Below are positions 9,321 to 17,660 of a stretch of 64,000 nucleotides of DNA, in pieces. The stretch's first letter is position 1. Each line of letters begins with the position of its first letter. Where the stretch lies: the NCBI RefSeq assembly GCF_004151105.1, contig NZ_PHRF01000152.1, positions 62,001 to 126,000 of the forward strand. The letters run 5' to 3'. The notes under the pieces are model-generated. The model had not been told where the DNA came from. It did not search any database and saw nothing but the letters and a program-made list of their open reading frames with translations. The position numbers and the translations under genes are program-made. The DNA is from Streptomyces sp. L-9-10. GTDB taxonomy: Bacteria; Actinomycetota; Actinomycetes; Streptomycetales; Streptomycetaceae.

Positions 9321-11100
9321 AGCGGTCCCAGTTGATCGACCAGGTCATCAGTCCGCGCAGCGCGGGCCCGGTGCCATGGGTCTGGTAGGAACCGCAGTCG
9401 GTCTTCTTGGTCAGGCAGTTCAGCGCCTTGTTCACCTCGGCCGGTGACGTGTGCCCGTTGCCCGCCTGGGTCGAGGCCGGCAGGCCGATGGCCACCTGGT
9501 CGGGGCGGAGCGCCGGGAAGACCTTCGTGGTGTCACCGGCGACCGGGAAGCCGGTGAGCAGCATGTCGGTCATGGCGATATGGAAATCGGCGCCGCCCAT
9601 CGAGTGGTACTGGTTGTCCAGACCCATGATCGGGCCGGAGTTGTAGTCCTGGACGTGCAGCAGGGTGAGATCGTCGCGCAGCGCGTGGATCACCGGGAGG
9701 TACGAGCCGGCGCGCGGGTCCTGGCCGCCCCAGGGGCCGGATCCGTAGAACTGGTAGCCGAGCTGTACGAAGAAGGTCTCGGGGGCCATGGTGAGGACGA
9801 AGTCCGCGCCGTACTTGGCCTTGAGGGTCTTGATCGCGGAGATGAGGTTGACGACGACCGGGGTCGTGGGGTTGCGGAAGTCGGTGTCACCGGTGTTCAG
9901 CGAGAGCGAGTGGCCCTCGAAGTCGATGTCCAGGCCGTCCAGACCGTACTCGTCGATGATCTTGGAGACGGAGGAGACGAAGGCGTCGCGGGCGCCGGTG
10001 GTGGACAGCTGGACCTGGCCGTTCGCGCCGCCGATGGAGATCAGGACCTTCTTGCCCGCGGCCTGCTTGGCCTTGATCGCCGCCTTGAACTCGGCGGCGG
10101 ATTCGACGTTCGGGCATTCGGCGACCGGGCAGAGGCTGAAGCGGATGTCGCCGGAGGTGACCGAGGTGGGTTCGCCGAAGGCGAGGTTGATGACGTCCCA
10201 CGAGGCGGGCACATCGGCCATCCGCGTGTAGCCGGAGCCGTTGGCGAAGCTGGAGTGCAGATAGCCGACCAGCGCGTGGGCGGGCAGGTCCGCGCCGCCG
10301 CCTCCGCCGCCGCCCGAGGCGGAGGTGGTGGCGGTGACGGCGGGCGAGAGGGTGGAGGCGCCGGTGGCGTTGGTGGCGGCGACCTGGAAGCTGTACGCCG
10401 TGGCGGGGCTGAGTCCGGTGACGGTGGCCGAGGTGCCGCTGACGTCCAGTGCCCTGGCGCCGCCCCGGTAGACGGTGTAGCCGGTGGCCCCCGTGACGGG
10501 CGCCCAGGAGAGCGCCACGGAGGTCGAGGTGACGGTGCCGGCCCGCAGGCCGGTGGGGACGGCCGGGGGCTGCTCCGGAGCACCGCCAGGACCGACGAGG
10601 GTGAGGTCGTCGGCGTAGTAGGCGGGCGTGCCGTACCACCCGTGGGTGTAGACGGTCACCGAGGTGGTGCTCGGGCCGGTGCGGAAGCTCGTGGTGAGCT
10701 TCTGCCAGTCGGACGCGGACTGCGTCCAGGTCGAGACATCGGTGGTGCCGGTGCCGGAGGCGCCGAGATAGACGTAGCCCCCGCGGACCCAGGAGCTCAG
10801 TGTGTACGCGGAGTCCGGCTTGACCGTGAGGGTCTGCGAGCACTTGGCGTTGTCACTGCCCGCGGGGGTCCCCTTGAGCGCGCCGCTGCCGCCGTGGACG
10901 GGGGTGGTGACGACGGCGCCGCTGCCCGCCGTACAGCTCCAGCCGGTCAGGCCGGATTCGAAGCCGCCGTTGCGGGCGATGTCCGCGTCGGCGGCCCGTG
11001 CCGTCTGGGCGGCGGCGACGAGTCCGCCCGCGGTGAGTACGGCGGCCGCGAGGGCGGCCACCGGTCTTGGGTACAGAGCAGGACGTCTGGTGCGTTCCAC
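9274..11100 (-). CDS. Secreted GH18 chitinase with carbohydrate-binding and FnIII domains
   Basis: Extracellular endochitinase cleaving beta-1,4-GlcNAc links with retention. The 608-residue precursor has a signal peptide (about residues 1-36, ending near AQTARA), a CBM4/9/16-like jelly-roll module (about 41-165, starting NGGFESGLTGWSC), a fibronectin type III module (about 180-262), a Gly linker, and a GH18 barrel (about 275-608). The catalytic motif is DGLDIDFE near residue 390, with the final Glu as acid/base. GTG 11100 is preceded by GGAGG six bases upstream. Two DasR-type repeats upstream suggest induction by chitin breakdown products. Confidence 0.94.
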   Translation of the reverse strand: MERTRRPALYPRPVAALAAAVLTAGGLVAAAQTARAADADIARNGGFESGLTGWSCTAGSGAVVTTPVHGGSGALKGTPAGSDNAKCSQTLTVKPDSAYTLSSWVRGGYVYLGASGTGTTDVSTWTQSASDWQKLTTSFRTGPSTTSVTVYTHGWYGTPAYYADDLTLVGPGGAPEQPPAVPTGLRAGTVTSTSVALSWAPVTGATGYTVYRGGARALDVSGTSATVTGLSPATAYSFQVAATNATGASTLSPAVTATTSASGGGGGGGADLPAHALVGYLHSSFANGSGYTRMADVPASWDVINLAFGEPTSVTSGDIRFSLCPVAECPNVESAAEFKAAIKAKQAAGKKVLISIGGANGQVQLSTTGARDAFVSSVSKIIDEYGLDGLDIDFEGHSLSLNTGDTDFRNPTTPVVVNLISAIKTLKAKYGADFVLTMAPETFFVQLGYQFYGSGPWGGQDPRAGSYLPVIHALRDDLTLLHVQDYNSGPIMGLDNQYHSMGGADFHIAMTDMLLTGFPVAGDTTKVFPALRPDQVAIGLPASTQAGNGHTSPAEVNKALNCLTKKTDCGSYQTHGTGPALRGLMTWSINWDRFNQWEFSRNFDAYFG

Positions 11101-11148
11101 AACTGCCTCCGGGCATGGGGGAAATGAGGTGGCGGAGCGCGCACAGCA

Positions 11149-11178
11149 TGGTCCAGACCAATTGCTTGGTCAAGACCT
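11149..11178 (-). promoter_or_regulatory. Paired DasR/chitinase-promoter repeats
   Basis: TGGTCCAGACCA (11149-11160) and TGGTCAAGACCT (11167-11178) lie 49-78 bases upstream of the chitinase start. Each is a near-palindrome matching the core of the dre site bound by the GlcNAc-responsive regulator DasR (consensus core TGGTCTAGACCA). Such pairs of 12-bp direct repeats are a known hallmark of Streptomyces chitinase promoters. Confidence 0.8.
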
Positions 11179-11254
11179 CTGACAGCGCCATCCCGGAACC
11201 GTCCCCGCTCCCCCGCTCAACCCGCTCACCCACTCCCACCCCCGCGCTCCCGGG

Positions 11255-11743
11255 TCACGCGGCGCCGCCCTCCCCGCCCCCGTCGCCGCCCCGGTCCCCC
11301 GCGGCGATGTTCGCCGCCGCCTCGTGCATGGCCAGTTCCAGCAGTGACGCGTCGGTGAGCGTGCCCGAGCCGTCCGGCGGGATCAGCCAGCGCATGCCGC
11401 CGCTCGTCCGCCCCGGGTACGGCACGACGATCCAGGTACCGGAGCCGGCGCCGCGTACGCCCGTACCGAGCCAGCGCGCGACCGTGCCCGGCGGCACGAA
11501 GAACCCCATCCGCGCGTCGCCGAAGTCGGCGAGCACGGGGCCCGGCCGGTCGACGAGCCTGGTCAGCACGTCGAGGGTCGGATAGCCCAGTTCACCGGGG
11601 AGGATCAGCACGTCCCAGCGCCTGCCCGCGGGCAGGAGAGCCACCCCCAGGGGGTTGCGCTCCCACTCCCGCCGGCAGGCTTCGGGATCCGGTGCCACCG
11701 AAATCAGCCACTCCACCGCGCTGTTCGCCCCTGAGCCGGTCAT
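11255..11743 (-). CDS. Conserved hypothetical protein, 162 aa
   Basis: I do not recognise a named family. The soluble protein starts MTGSGANSAVEWLIS at ATG 11743, preceded by GGAGGGGAGG. An in-frame upstream start would add 18 residues read through the operator-like sequence. It has no signal peptide or membrane segment, and ends in a Gly/Asp-rich tail. Segments such as LPAGRRWDVLILPGELG and GFFVPPGTVARWLGTG resemble the fold core of the prim-pol-like N-terminal domains common in actinobacteria, but catalytic residues cannot be assigned. It lies downstream of the amine oxidase on the same strand, 177 bases away, so it may be independent of the polyamine operon. Confidence 0.7.
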   Translation of the reverse strand: MTGSGANSAVEWLISVAPDPEACRREWERNPLGVALLPAGRRWDVLILPGELGYPTLDVLTRLVDRPGPVLADFGDARMGFFVPPGTVARWLGTGVRGAGSGTWIVVPYPGRTSGGMRWLIPPDGSGTLTDASLLELAMHEAAANIAAGDRGGDGGGEGGAA

Positions 11744-11763
11744 CTGCCCGGCCTCCCCTCCGT

Positions 11764-11786
11764 ATTGTTGGACAATCTGTCCACAA
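11764..11786. promoter_or_regulatory. GntR-like operator and orphan promoter region
   Basis: ATTGTTGGACAAT (11764-11776) is a perfect inverted repeat with a 3-base centre. It overlaps a second pair, GGACA...TGTCC, ending CCACAA at 11786. The layout resembles operators of FadR-subfamily GntR regulators. An AAGGAGG follows on the plus strand, pointing rightward into DNA with no convincing gene. Confidence 0.4.
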
Positions 11787-11802
11787 GGAGGAGACACGGA
11801 GG

Positions 11803-12018
11803 ATGCCGGTCGATGACGCGGGTTCGGCCGGTGATCTTGCGGTGATCTGGATCACAGGGGCCCTCGCGTCCGGATCACAGGGTCCGGCGGATCCGGATCG
11901 CCGGGGTCCGGCGGCGCGGCTCAGCTGTCGAAGCCCAGCCCCAGCCGGTCCATGGTCCGCAGCCACAGATTGCGCTGTCCGCCCCGGGCGTCCGCGCGGG
12001 CCAGCGACCACTTGGTGA
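11803..12018 (+). CDS. Possible 71-aa ORF or gene remnant behind a strong ribosome site
   Basis: ATG 11803 follows GGAGG with no spacer, and AAGGAGG lies 17 bases upstream. A second ATG at 11812 is better spaced but gives only a 10-residue peptide. Most of the frame is antisense to the 3' end of the amine oxidase gene, and codon use is not convincing. It is recorded because promoter-like and ribosome-site signals sit together here. It may be the stub of a lost gene. Confidence 0.2.
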   Translation: MPVDDAGSAGDLAVIWITGALASGSQGPADPDRRGPAARLSCRSPAPAGPWSAATDCAVRPGRPRGPATTW

Positions 12019-13369
12019 GTCCGATCCCGGCCCACGCGGCCGGTTCGGGCGGGAAGGGCAGCGGCTTGCTCCTGACCATCTCCAGCGCGGTGCGCTCGGT
12101 CCGTTCGCCCGCCAGGAGGTCGAGCATCACCTCCCCGCCGAAGCGGGTCGCCCCGACGCCGAGCCCGGTGTAGCCGGCGGCGTACGCGACCCGGCCGTCG
12201 TACGCCGTACCGAAGAAGGCCGAGAAGCGCGAACAGGTGTCGATGGCACCGCCCCAGGCATGGCTGAAGCGCACCCCCTCCAGCTGCGGGAAGCAGCGGA
12301 AGAAGTGGGTGGCGAGCTTGAGATAGGTCTCCGGGCGGTGGTCGAGCGCCGTGTCGAGCCGCCCGCCGTACGGATAGATCGCGTCGTAACCGCCCCACAG
12401 GACGCGGTGGTCGTCGGTGATCCGGAAGTAGTGGAACTGGTTGGCGCTGTCGCCGAGTCCCTGACGGTTCTGCCAGCCGATCGCGGCGCGCTGTGCCTCG
12501 GTCAGCGGCTCGGTCATCAGCGCGTAGTCGTAGACCGGGACGGTGTACGGACGCACGCGTCGGACCAGCGAGGGGAACACATTGGTGCCGAGCGCGACCC
12601 TGCGCGCGAAGACCCGCCCGTACGGCGTACGGACGGCCATCCCGGACCCGGCTCCGGCTCCGGTCCTGGTACGCGCCAGCTCCAGCCCGGGGGTGTTCTC
12701 GTAGAGGCGCACCCCGAGGTCCGCACAGGCGCGCTTGAGGCCCCAGGCGAGCCTGGCCGGGTGCAGCATGGCGACACCGCGCCGGTCCCACAGCCCGCCC
12801 AGGAACGTCGGCGAGTCGACCTCGGCGCGCACCGCGTCCCGGTCGAGCAACTCCACCCCGGTGCGGCCGTGGCGCCTCCCCTCCTCGTACAGCCCGTGGA
12901 GGTCGTCCAGCTGGTACGGCTCGGTGGCGACGTCGATCTCGCCGGTGCGCTCGAAGGAGCAGTCGATGGCGTAGCGGGCGACGGTCGCCTCGATGGCGTC
13001 GAGATTGCGTTCGCCCAGCTCCTCCAGTTTCCGCAGCTCGCCCGGCCAGCGCGCGAGCCCGTTGCCGAAGCCGTGGGTGAGGGAGGCGGCGCAGAAGCCG
13101 CCGTTGCGGCCGGAGGCGGCCCAGCCCACCTCGCGGCCCTCGATCAGGACGACGTCGCGTTCCGGATCGCGTTCCTTGGCGAGCAGCGCGGTCCACAGCC
13201 CGCTGTAGCCGCCGCCGATCACGAGCAGGTCGCACTGTTCGTCGCCGGTGAGGGCCGGCAGGGCTCCCGGCCTGCCGGGGTCGTCCAGCCAGTACGGGAC
13301 CGGCCGGGCGTCGGAGAGCGATGCGGCGGAGAGCGCCGCGGTGGCGGTACGCATGGCGCTTGGGGCCAT
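11921..13369 (-). CDS. FAD-dependent amine oxidoreductase (PuuB/gamma-glutamylputrescine oxidase-like)
   Basis: DAO-family flavoenzyme expected to oxidise an amine or N-glutamyl-amine to aldehyde, ammonia and peroxide. The dinucleotide-binding motif is LLVIGGGYSGLWTALLAKE (about residues 48-66), followed by GREVGWAASGRNGGF, typical of the PuuB/OrdL group. YAAGYTGLGVGATRFGGEV near the end closes the FAD site. ATG 13369 is used because AAGGAG sits 9 bases before it; the TTG at 13378 abuts the ribosome site. It is last in the operon with potABCD-type transporter genes and an aldehyde dehydrogenase, which supports polyamine breakdown. Confidence 0.88.
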   Translation of the reverse strand: MAPSAMRTATAALSAASLSDARPVPYWLDDPGRPGALPALTGDEQCDLLVIGGGYSGLWTALLAKERDPERDVVLIEGREVGWAASGRNGGFCAASLTHGFGNGLARWPGELRKLEELGERNLDAIEATVARYAIDCSFERTGEIDVATEPYQLDDLHGLYEEGRRHGRTGVELLDRDAVRAEVDSPTFLGGLWDRRGVAMLHPARLAWGLKRACADLGVRLYENTPGLELARTRTGAGAGSGMAVRTPYGRVFARRVALGTNVFPSLVRRVRPYTVPVYDYALMTEPLTEAQRAAIGWQNRQGLGDSANQFHYFRITDDHRVLWGGYDAIYPYGGRLDTALDHRPETYLKLATHFFRCFPQLEGVRFSHAWGGAIDTCSRFSAFFGTAYDGRVAYAAGYTGLGVGATRFGGEVMLDLLAGERTERTALEMVRSKPLPFPPEPAAWAGIGLTKWSLARADARGGQRNLWLRTMDRLGLGFDS

Positions 13370-13405
13370 GTCTTCCAACTCCTTACGGGGGAGGGTGAGG
13401 GCCGC

Positions 13406-14200
13406 TCAGGCGGTGGCGGTCTTCTTCCGCCGGTTGCTGATCAGCTGGCCGCCGACCACCAGCAGTACGGCGATGACGAACATCGCGGTCCCGATGACAT
13501 TGATCTGCACCGGCGTGCCGCGCTGCGCGGAGCCCCAGACGAACATGGGGAAGGTCACGGTCGAGCCGGCGTTGAAGTTGGTGATGATGAAGTCGTCGAA
13601 CGAGAGCGCGAAGGCGAGCAGGGCGCCCGCCGCGATCCCGGGGGCGGCGATCGGCAGCGTGACCCGTACGAAGGTCTGCACGGGCCCCGCGTAGAGATCC
13701 CGCGCCGCCTCCTCCAGCCGGGGGTCCATCGACATGACACGGGCCTTGACGGCGGTCACCACGAAGCTGAGACAGAACATGATGTGCGCGATGAGCACGG
13801 TCCAGAAGCCGAGCTGCGCGCCCAGGTTGAGGAAGAGCGTCAGCAGCGAGGCGGCCATCACGACCTCGGGCATCGCCATCGGCAGGAAGATCAGTGAGTT
13901 GATCGAGCCGCGGGCCCGGAAGCGGTAGCGGACCAGCGCGAACGCGATCATCGTGCCGAGGACGGTGGCGCCGAGCGTCGCCCAGGCGGCGATCTGGAGC
14001 GAGAGCGTCAGTGAGCCGCACAGGTCGGCGACTCCGCACGGATCCTTCCAGGCGTCCAGCGAGAAGCGCTGCCAGGAGTAGTTGAAGCGCCCGTTCGGCT
14101 TGTTGAAGGAGAAGACCATCACGACGACGTTGGGCACGATCAGATAGCCGAGCGTCAGCACGCCCGCGATGACGACGATGTTGCGTCGGAGCCAGCGCAT
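13406..14200 (-). CDS. potC: Polyamine ABC transporter permease, PotC-like
   Basis: Inner-membrane half of a spermidine/putrescine importer, 264 residues with about six transmembrane segments. The coupling loop EEAARDLYAGPVQTFVRVTL (near residue 170) docks on the ATPase. ATG 14200 overlaps the stop of the PotB-like gene (ATGA), indicating translational coupling. The open frame continues upstream through potB in another register, but no protein homology supports a longer product. Confidence 0.92.
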   Translation of the reverse strand: MRWLRRNIVVIAGVLTLGYLIVPNVVVMVFSFNKPNGRFNYSWQRFSLDAWKDPCGVADLCGSLTLSLQIAAWATLGATVLGTMIAFALVRYRFRARGSINSLIFLPMAMPEVVMAASLLTLFLNLGAQLGFWTVLIAHIMFCLSFVVTAVKARVMSMDPRLEEAARDLYAGPVQTFVRVTLPIAAPGIAAGALLAFALSFDDFIITNFNAGSTVTFPMFVWGSAQRGTPVQINVIGTAMFVIAVLLVVGGQLISNRRKKTATA

Positions 14201-15132
14201 CAGACCAGGTCCTCCGTCCCTGCTCGGCGGATGTAGAAGGTGACCATCAGCAGGACGATCGCCATGAGGATGAACGAGAGCGCGGCGGCCGTCGGATAGT
14301 CCAGGACCCGCAGGAACTGCGTCTGGATGACGCTGCCCACCATCTTCGTGTCGGTGGAGCCGAGGAGTTCGGCGTTGACGTAGTCGCCGCTCGCCGGGAT
14401 GAAGGTGAGCAGGGTGCCGGAGACGACCCCGGGCAGGGAGAGCGGGAAGGTCACCTTGCGGAAGGTGGTCAGCGGCGTGGCGTACAGATCGCCCGCGGCC
14501 TCGTGCAGCCGCCCGTCGATGCGCTCCAGCGAGGTGTAGAGCGGCAGGATCATGAAGGGCAGGAAGTTGTAGGTGAGTCCGCAGACCACGGCCATGGGGG
14601 TGGCGAGCACGCGGTCGCCCTCGGTCCAGCCGAGCCAGCTGGTCACGTCCAGCACATGCAGGGAGTCCAGGATGCCGACGACCGTGCCGCCGTCGGCGAG
14701 GATCGTCTTCCAGGCGAGCGTACGGATCAGGAAGCTGGTGAAGAACGGGGCGATGACGAGGACCAGCAGCAGATTGCGCCACCGTCCGGCCTTGAAGGCG
14801 ATGAGATACGCGAGCGGGTAGCCGAGCAGCAGACACAGGAGCGTGGCCGTGCCGGCGTACAGCAGGGAGCGCACGAACTGCGGGTAGTACTCCTGGAGCG
14901 CGTCCCAGTAGGTCTGGAAGTGCCAGGTGACCTCGAAGCCCTTCTCCAGGGAGCCGGTCTGTACGGACGTCGAGGCCTGGTAGACCATCGGCAGCGCGAA
15001 GAAGACCAGCAGCCAGAGGATGCCGGGCAGCAGCAGCCAGTACGGGACGAGCCGCTTGCGCCTGGAGGCCTTGCGTACCGGGAGTTCCGGCGGGGTGGCG
15101 GGCGCGGCGGGAGGCGCCTCGGTGAGCGTCAC
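14200..15132 (-). CDS. potB: Polyamine ABC transporter permease, PotB-like
   Basis: The other permease half, 310 residues. A positively charged N-terminus (KASRRKR) precedes the first transmembrane segment (VPYWLLLPGILWLLVFFALP), with about six segments in all. The EAA-type loop is HEAAGDLYATPLTTFRKVTF. GTG 15132 is preceded by GAGGAGG and overlaps the potA stop (GTGA). It would form the membrane channel with the PotC-like protein, powered by the PotA-like ATPase. Confidence 0.92.
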   Translation of the reverse strand: MTLTEAPPAAPATPPELPVRKASRRKRLVPYWLLLPGILWLLVFFALPMVYQASTSVQTGSLEKGFEVTWHFQTYWDALQEYYPQFVRSLLYAGTATLLCLLLGYPLAYLIAFKAGRWRNLLLVLVIAPFFTSFLIRTLAWKTILADGGTVVGILDSLHVLDVTSWLGWTEGDRVLATPMAVVCGLTYNFLPFMILPLYTSLERIDGRLHEAAGDLYATPLTTFRKVTFPLSLPGVVSGTLLTFIPASGDYVNAELLGSTDTKMVGSVIQTQFLRVLDYPTAAALSFILMAIVLLMVTFYIRRAGTEDLV

Positions 15133-16295
15133 GAGACCTCCTCGTCCACCGTCTCGATGCCCGCGTCAATATCCTGGGCGGCGTCCAGACCGAAGCTGTG
15201 CGCCGGGTTCCAGTGCAGGACCACCTCGGCGCCGGGGGCGAGCCGGCTGTCCCGCTCGACGTTCTGCGCGTACACCTCGAACTCCGGACAGACCGGGCTG
15301 TCGATCACGTACTGCGTGGAGACCCCGATGAAGCTGGAGTCGGCTATCCGTCCGGTGATGCGGTTGCGGCCGTCGGGGATGGCACCCGCGTCGTCCGCGT
15401 GCGCCAGCGAGATCTTCTCGGGCCGGATGCCGACCAGCAGCCTGCCGCCGCGCGAGGTCGGGGCGGAGCACCGCCCCGCGGGCAGCCGCAGTGTGGCGCC
15501 CCCCGCCGTGACCACCAGGTCGTCGCCGTGGATCTCGGCGACCTCGGCCTCGATGAGGTTGGAGGTGCCGAGGAAGTTGGCGACGAAGGTGGTGTCCGGG
15601 TTCTCGTAGAGATCGGCGGGGCTGCCCAGCTGCTCGACCACGCCTCCGTTCATCACCGCGACCGTGTCGGCCATCGTCATGGCCTCCTCCTGGTCGTGGG
15701 TGACATGGATGAAGGTGATGCCGACCTCGGTCTGGATGCGCTTCAGCTCCAGCTGCATCTGGCGGCGCAGCTTGAGGTCGAGGGCGCCGAGCGGTTCGTC
15801 GAGCAGCAGCACCTGCGGGTGGTTGATCAGGGCGCGGGCGACGGCGACCCGCTGCTGCTGGCCGCCGGAGAGCTGGTGCGGCTTGCGCTTGGCGAAGTCG
15901 CCGAGCTGGACGAGATCGAGCATCTCGCCGACCTGCTTGCGTACGGACGTGATGCCGCGGCGGCGCAGCCCGAAGGCGACGTTCTCGTAGATGTCGAGGT
16001 GCGGGAAGAGCGCGTAGCTCTGGAAGACGGTGTTGACCGGCCGCTTGTACGGGGGCAGGCCGGTGACGTCCTTGTCGCCCAGGTGGACCGTGCCGGTGGT
16101 CGGCTCCTCCAGGCCCGCGATCATCCGCAGGGTGGTGGTCTTGCCGCACCCCGACGCGCCGAGGAGAGCGAAGAAGGAGCCCTGCGGCACGGTGAGATCG
16201 AGCGGCTGGACGGCGCGGAAGGATCCGTACGTCTTGCTGATCCCGGACAGGCGGACGTCGCCGCCGCCCCGGCTGGTGGATGCAGTCTCTGTCAT
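15129..16295 (-). CDS. potA: Polyamine ABC transporter ATP-binding protein, PotA-like
   Basis: ATPase of the polyamine importer, 388 residues. Walker A is GASGCGKTT, the signature is LSGGQQQRVAVARAL, Walker B is LLLDEPLGALD, and the switch His is in HVTHDQEEAM. A TOBE regulatory domain occupies the last 100 or so residues. ATG 16295 is 75 bases downstream of the potD-like gene; that gap contains a GGACGG...CCGTCC hairpin (16324-16347), which may let the binding protein be made in excess over the ATPase. Confidence 0.94.
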   Translation of the reverse strand: MTETASTSRGGGDVRLSGISKTYGSFRAVQPLDLTVPQGSFFALLGASGCGKTTTLRMIAGLEEPTTGTVHLGDKDVTGLPPYKRPVNTVFQSYALFPHLDIYENVAFGLRRRGITSVRKQVGEMLDLVQLGDFAKRKPHQLSGGQQQRVAVARALINHPQVLLLDEPLGALDLKLRRQMQLELKRIQTEVGITFIHVTHDQEEAMTMADTVAVMNGGVVEQLGSPADLYENPDTTFVANFLGTSNLIEAEVAEIHGDDLVVTAGGATLRLPAGRCSAPTSRGGRLLVGIRPEKISLAHADDAGAIPDGRNRITGRIADSSFIGVSTQYVIDSPVCPEFEVYAQNVERDSRLAPGAEVVLHWNPAHSFGLDAAQDIDAGIETVDEEVS

Positions 16296-16370
16296 GGGTA
16301 ACGGTCCCGGGGATGAGAGAGGTGGACGGGCTGAGACCAGGCCGTCCCCGGCGATGGGGGTGGTACGGCG

Positions 16371-17618
16371 TCAGGCGCCGATGAGCTTGGCGAACTTCTG
16401 CTCGTACGCGGTCTCTTCCTCGGCGCTGAGGGAGCGGAAGGCGTGCGAGGCGGCGGCCATCGCCGCGTCCGGGAGGATCAGTGTGTTGTCGGCCATCGAC
16501 TTGTCGATCTTCGTGAGTTCGGCGCGCACCCCGTCGACCGGGCAGACGTAGTTGATGTACGCGGCGAGCTGGGCGGCGACCGGCGGCCGGTAGTAGTGGT
16601 CGATGAGCTTCTCGGCGTTGGTCTTGTGCCGCGCCTTGGCCGGGACCAGCAGATTGTCGCTGGAGATGATGTAGCCGCTGCGGGGGATGGCGAACTTGAT
16701 GTCCGGGTTGTCGGTCTGGAGCTGCACGACGTCCCCGGCCCAGGCGACACAGGCCGCGATATCGCCCTTGTCGAGGTCGGCGGTGTAGTCGTTGCCGGTG
16801 AAGCGGCGGATCTGCTTCTTGTCGACGGCCTTCTGGAGACGGGCGACGGCGGCGTCGAAGTCGTCGTCGGTGAAGCTGCCCGGGTCCTTGCCCAGATCGA
16901 GCAGGGTCATTCCGATGGAGTCGCGCATCTCGGAGAGGAAGGCCACGCGTCCCTTGAGCCGCGGGTCGTCGAGCAGCTGGGACACCGAGTCGACCGTCCG
17001 TCCGCCGGTGGCCTTCGCGTTGTAGGCGATGACGGTGGGGATTCCGGTCCAGGGATAGCTGTGGGCGCGGCCCGGGTCCCAGTCGGGTGAGCGGAACTGG
17101 TCGGAGAGGTTCGCGAACGCGCGGGGCAGCTGGGCGGGGTCGAGCTTCTGCGCGTAACCGAGCCTGATCATCCGGGCGGCGAGCCAGTCGGTGACGCATA
17201 TGAGGTCACGGCCGGTGTCCTGGCCGGCCGCCAGCTGGGGCTGGATCTTGCCGAAGAACTCGACGTTGTCGTTGATGTCCGCGGTGTACTTGACGCTGAT
17301 GCCGGTGCGCCTGGTGAACGCCTCCAGCGTCGGATAGCGCTTCTCGTCCTCGCTGACGTCCATGTACTCGGTCCAGTTGGAGAAGACGACCCGCTTCTCG
17401 TCGGCCGAGTGGTCGGTGGACGCGGGGCCGTCGCCCTCCCGCTTGGCCGGCGGGATCCCGCAGCCGCTCAGACCGGCGAGCCCGCCGATCGTGAGCGCGC
17501 CGACACCGGTGGCGCGCAGCATGGAACGGCGGGTGAGGGCACCCCTGCCGCTGGTCAGGCTGCGTCGCATCGCGGCCAGTTGGGCCCCGGAGAGACGGTC
17601 GGGCTCGTACTGCTCCAT
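16371..17618 (-). CDS. potD: Spermidine/putrescine-binding lipoprotein, PotD-like
   Basis: Substrate-binding lipoprotein that hands polyamines to the permeases, 415 residues. Unusually, about 25 residues precede the export signal: RRSMLRATG is a twin-arginine-like motif, followed by a hydrophobic stretch and a lipobox at LAGLSGC. VVFSNWTEYMDVSEDEK begins the mature domain and is typical of PotD-type proteins. ATG 17618 lies 42 bases after the ALDH stop, in the same operon. Export by Tat and lipid anchoring are inferred from the motifs. Confidence 0.92.
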   Translation of the reverse strand: MEQYEPDRLSGAQLAAMRRSLTSGRGALTRRSMLRATGVGALTIGGLAGLSGCGIPPAKREGDGPASTDHSADEKRVVFSNWTEYMDVSEDEKRYPTLEAFTRRTGISVKYTADINDNVEFFGKIQPQLAAGQDTGRDLICVTDWLAARMIRLGYAQKLDPAQLPRAFANLSDQFRSPDWDPGRAHSYPWTGIPTVIAYNAKATGGRTVDSVSQLLDDPRLKGRVAFLSEMRDSIGMTLLDLGKDPGSFTDDDFDAAVARLQKAVDKKQIRRFTGNDYTADLDKGDIAACVAWAGDVVQLQTDNPDIKFAIPRSGYIISSDNLLVPAKARHKTNAEKLIDHYYRPPVAAQLAAYINYVCPVDGVRAELTKIDKSMADNTLILPDAAMAAASHAFRSLSAEEETAYEQKFAKLIGA

Positions 17619-17660
17619 GCGCTGTGCCCTTTCGGGTGGGTGGTCACTGCGGGCGGACGG

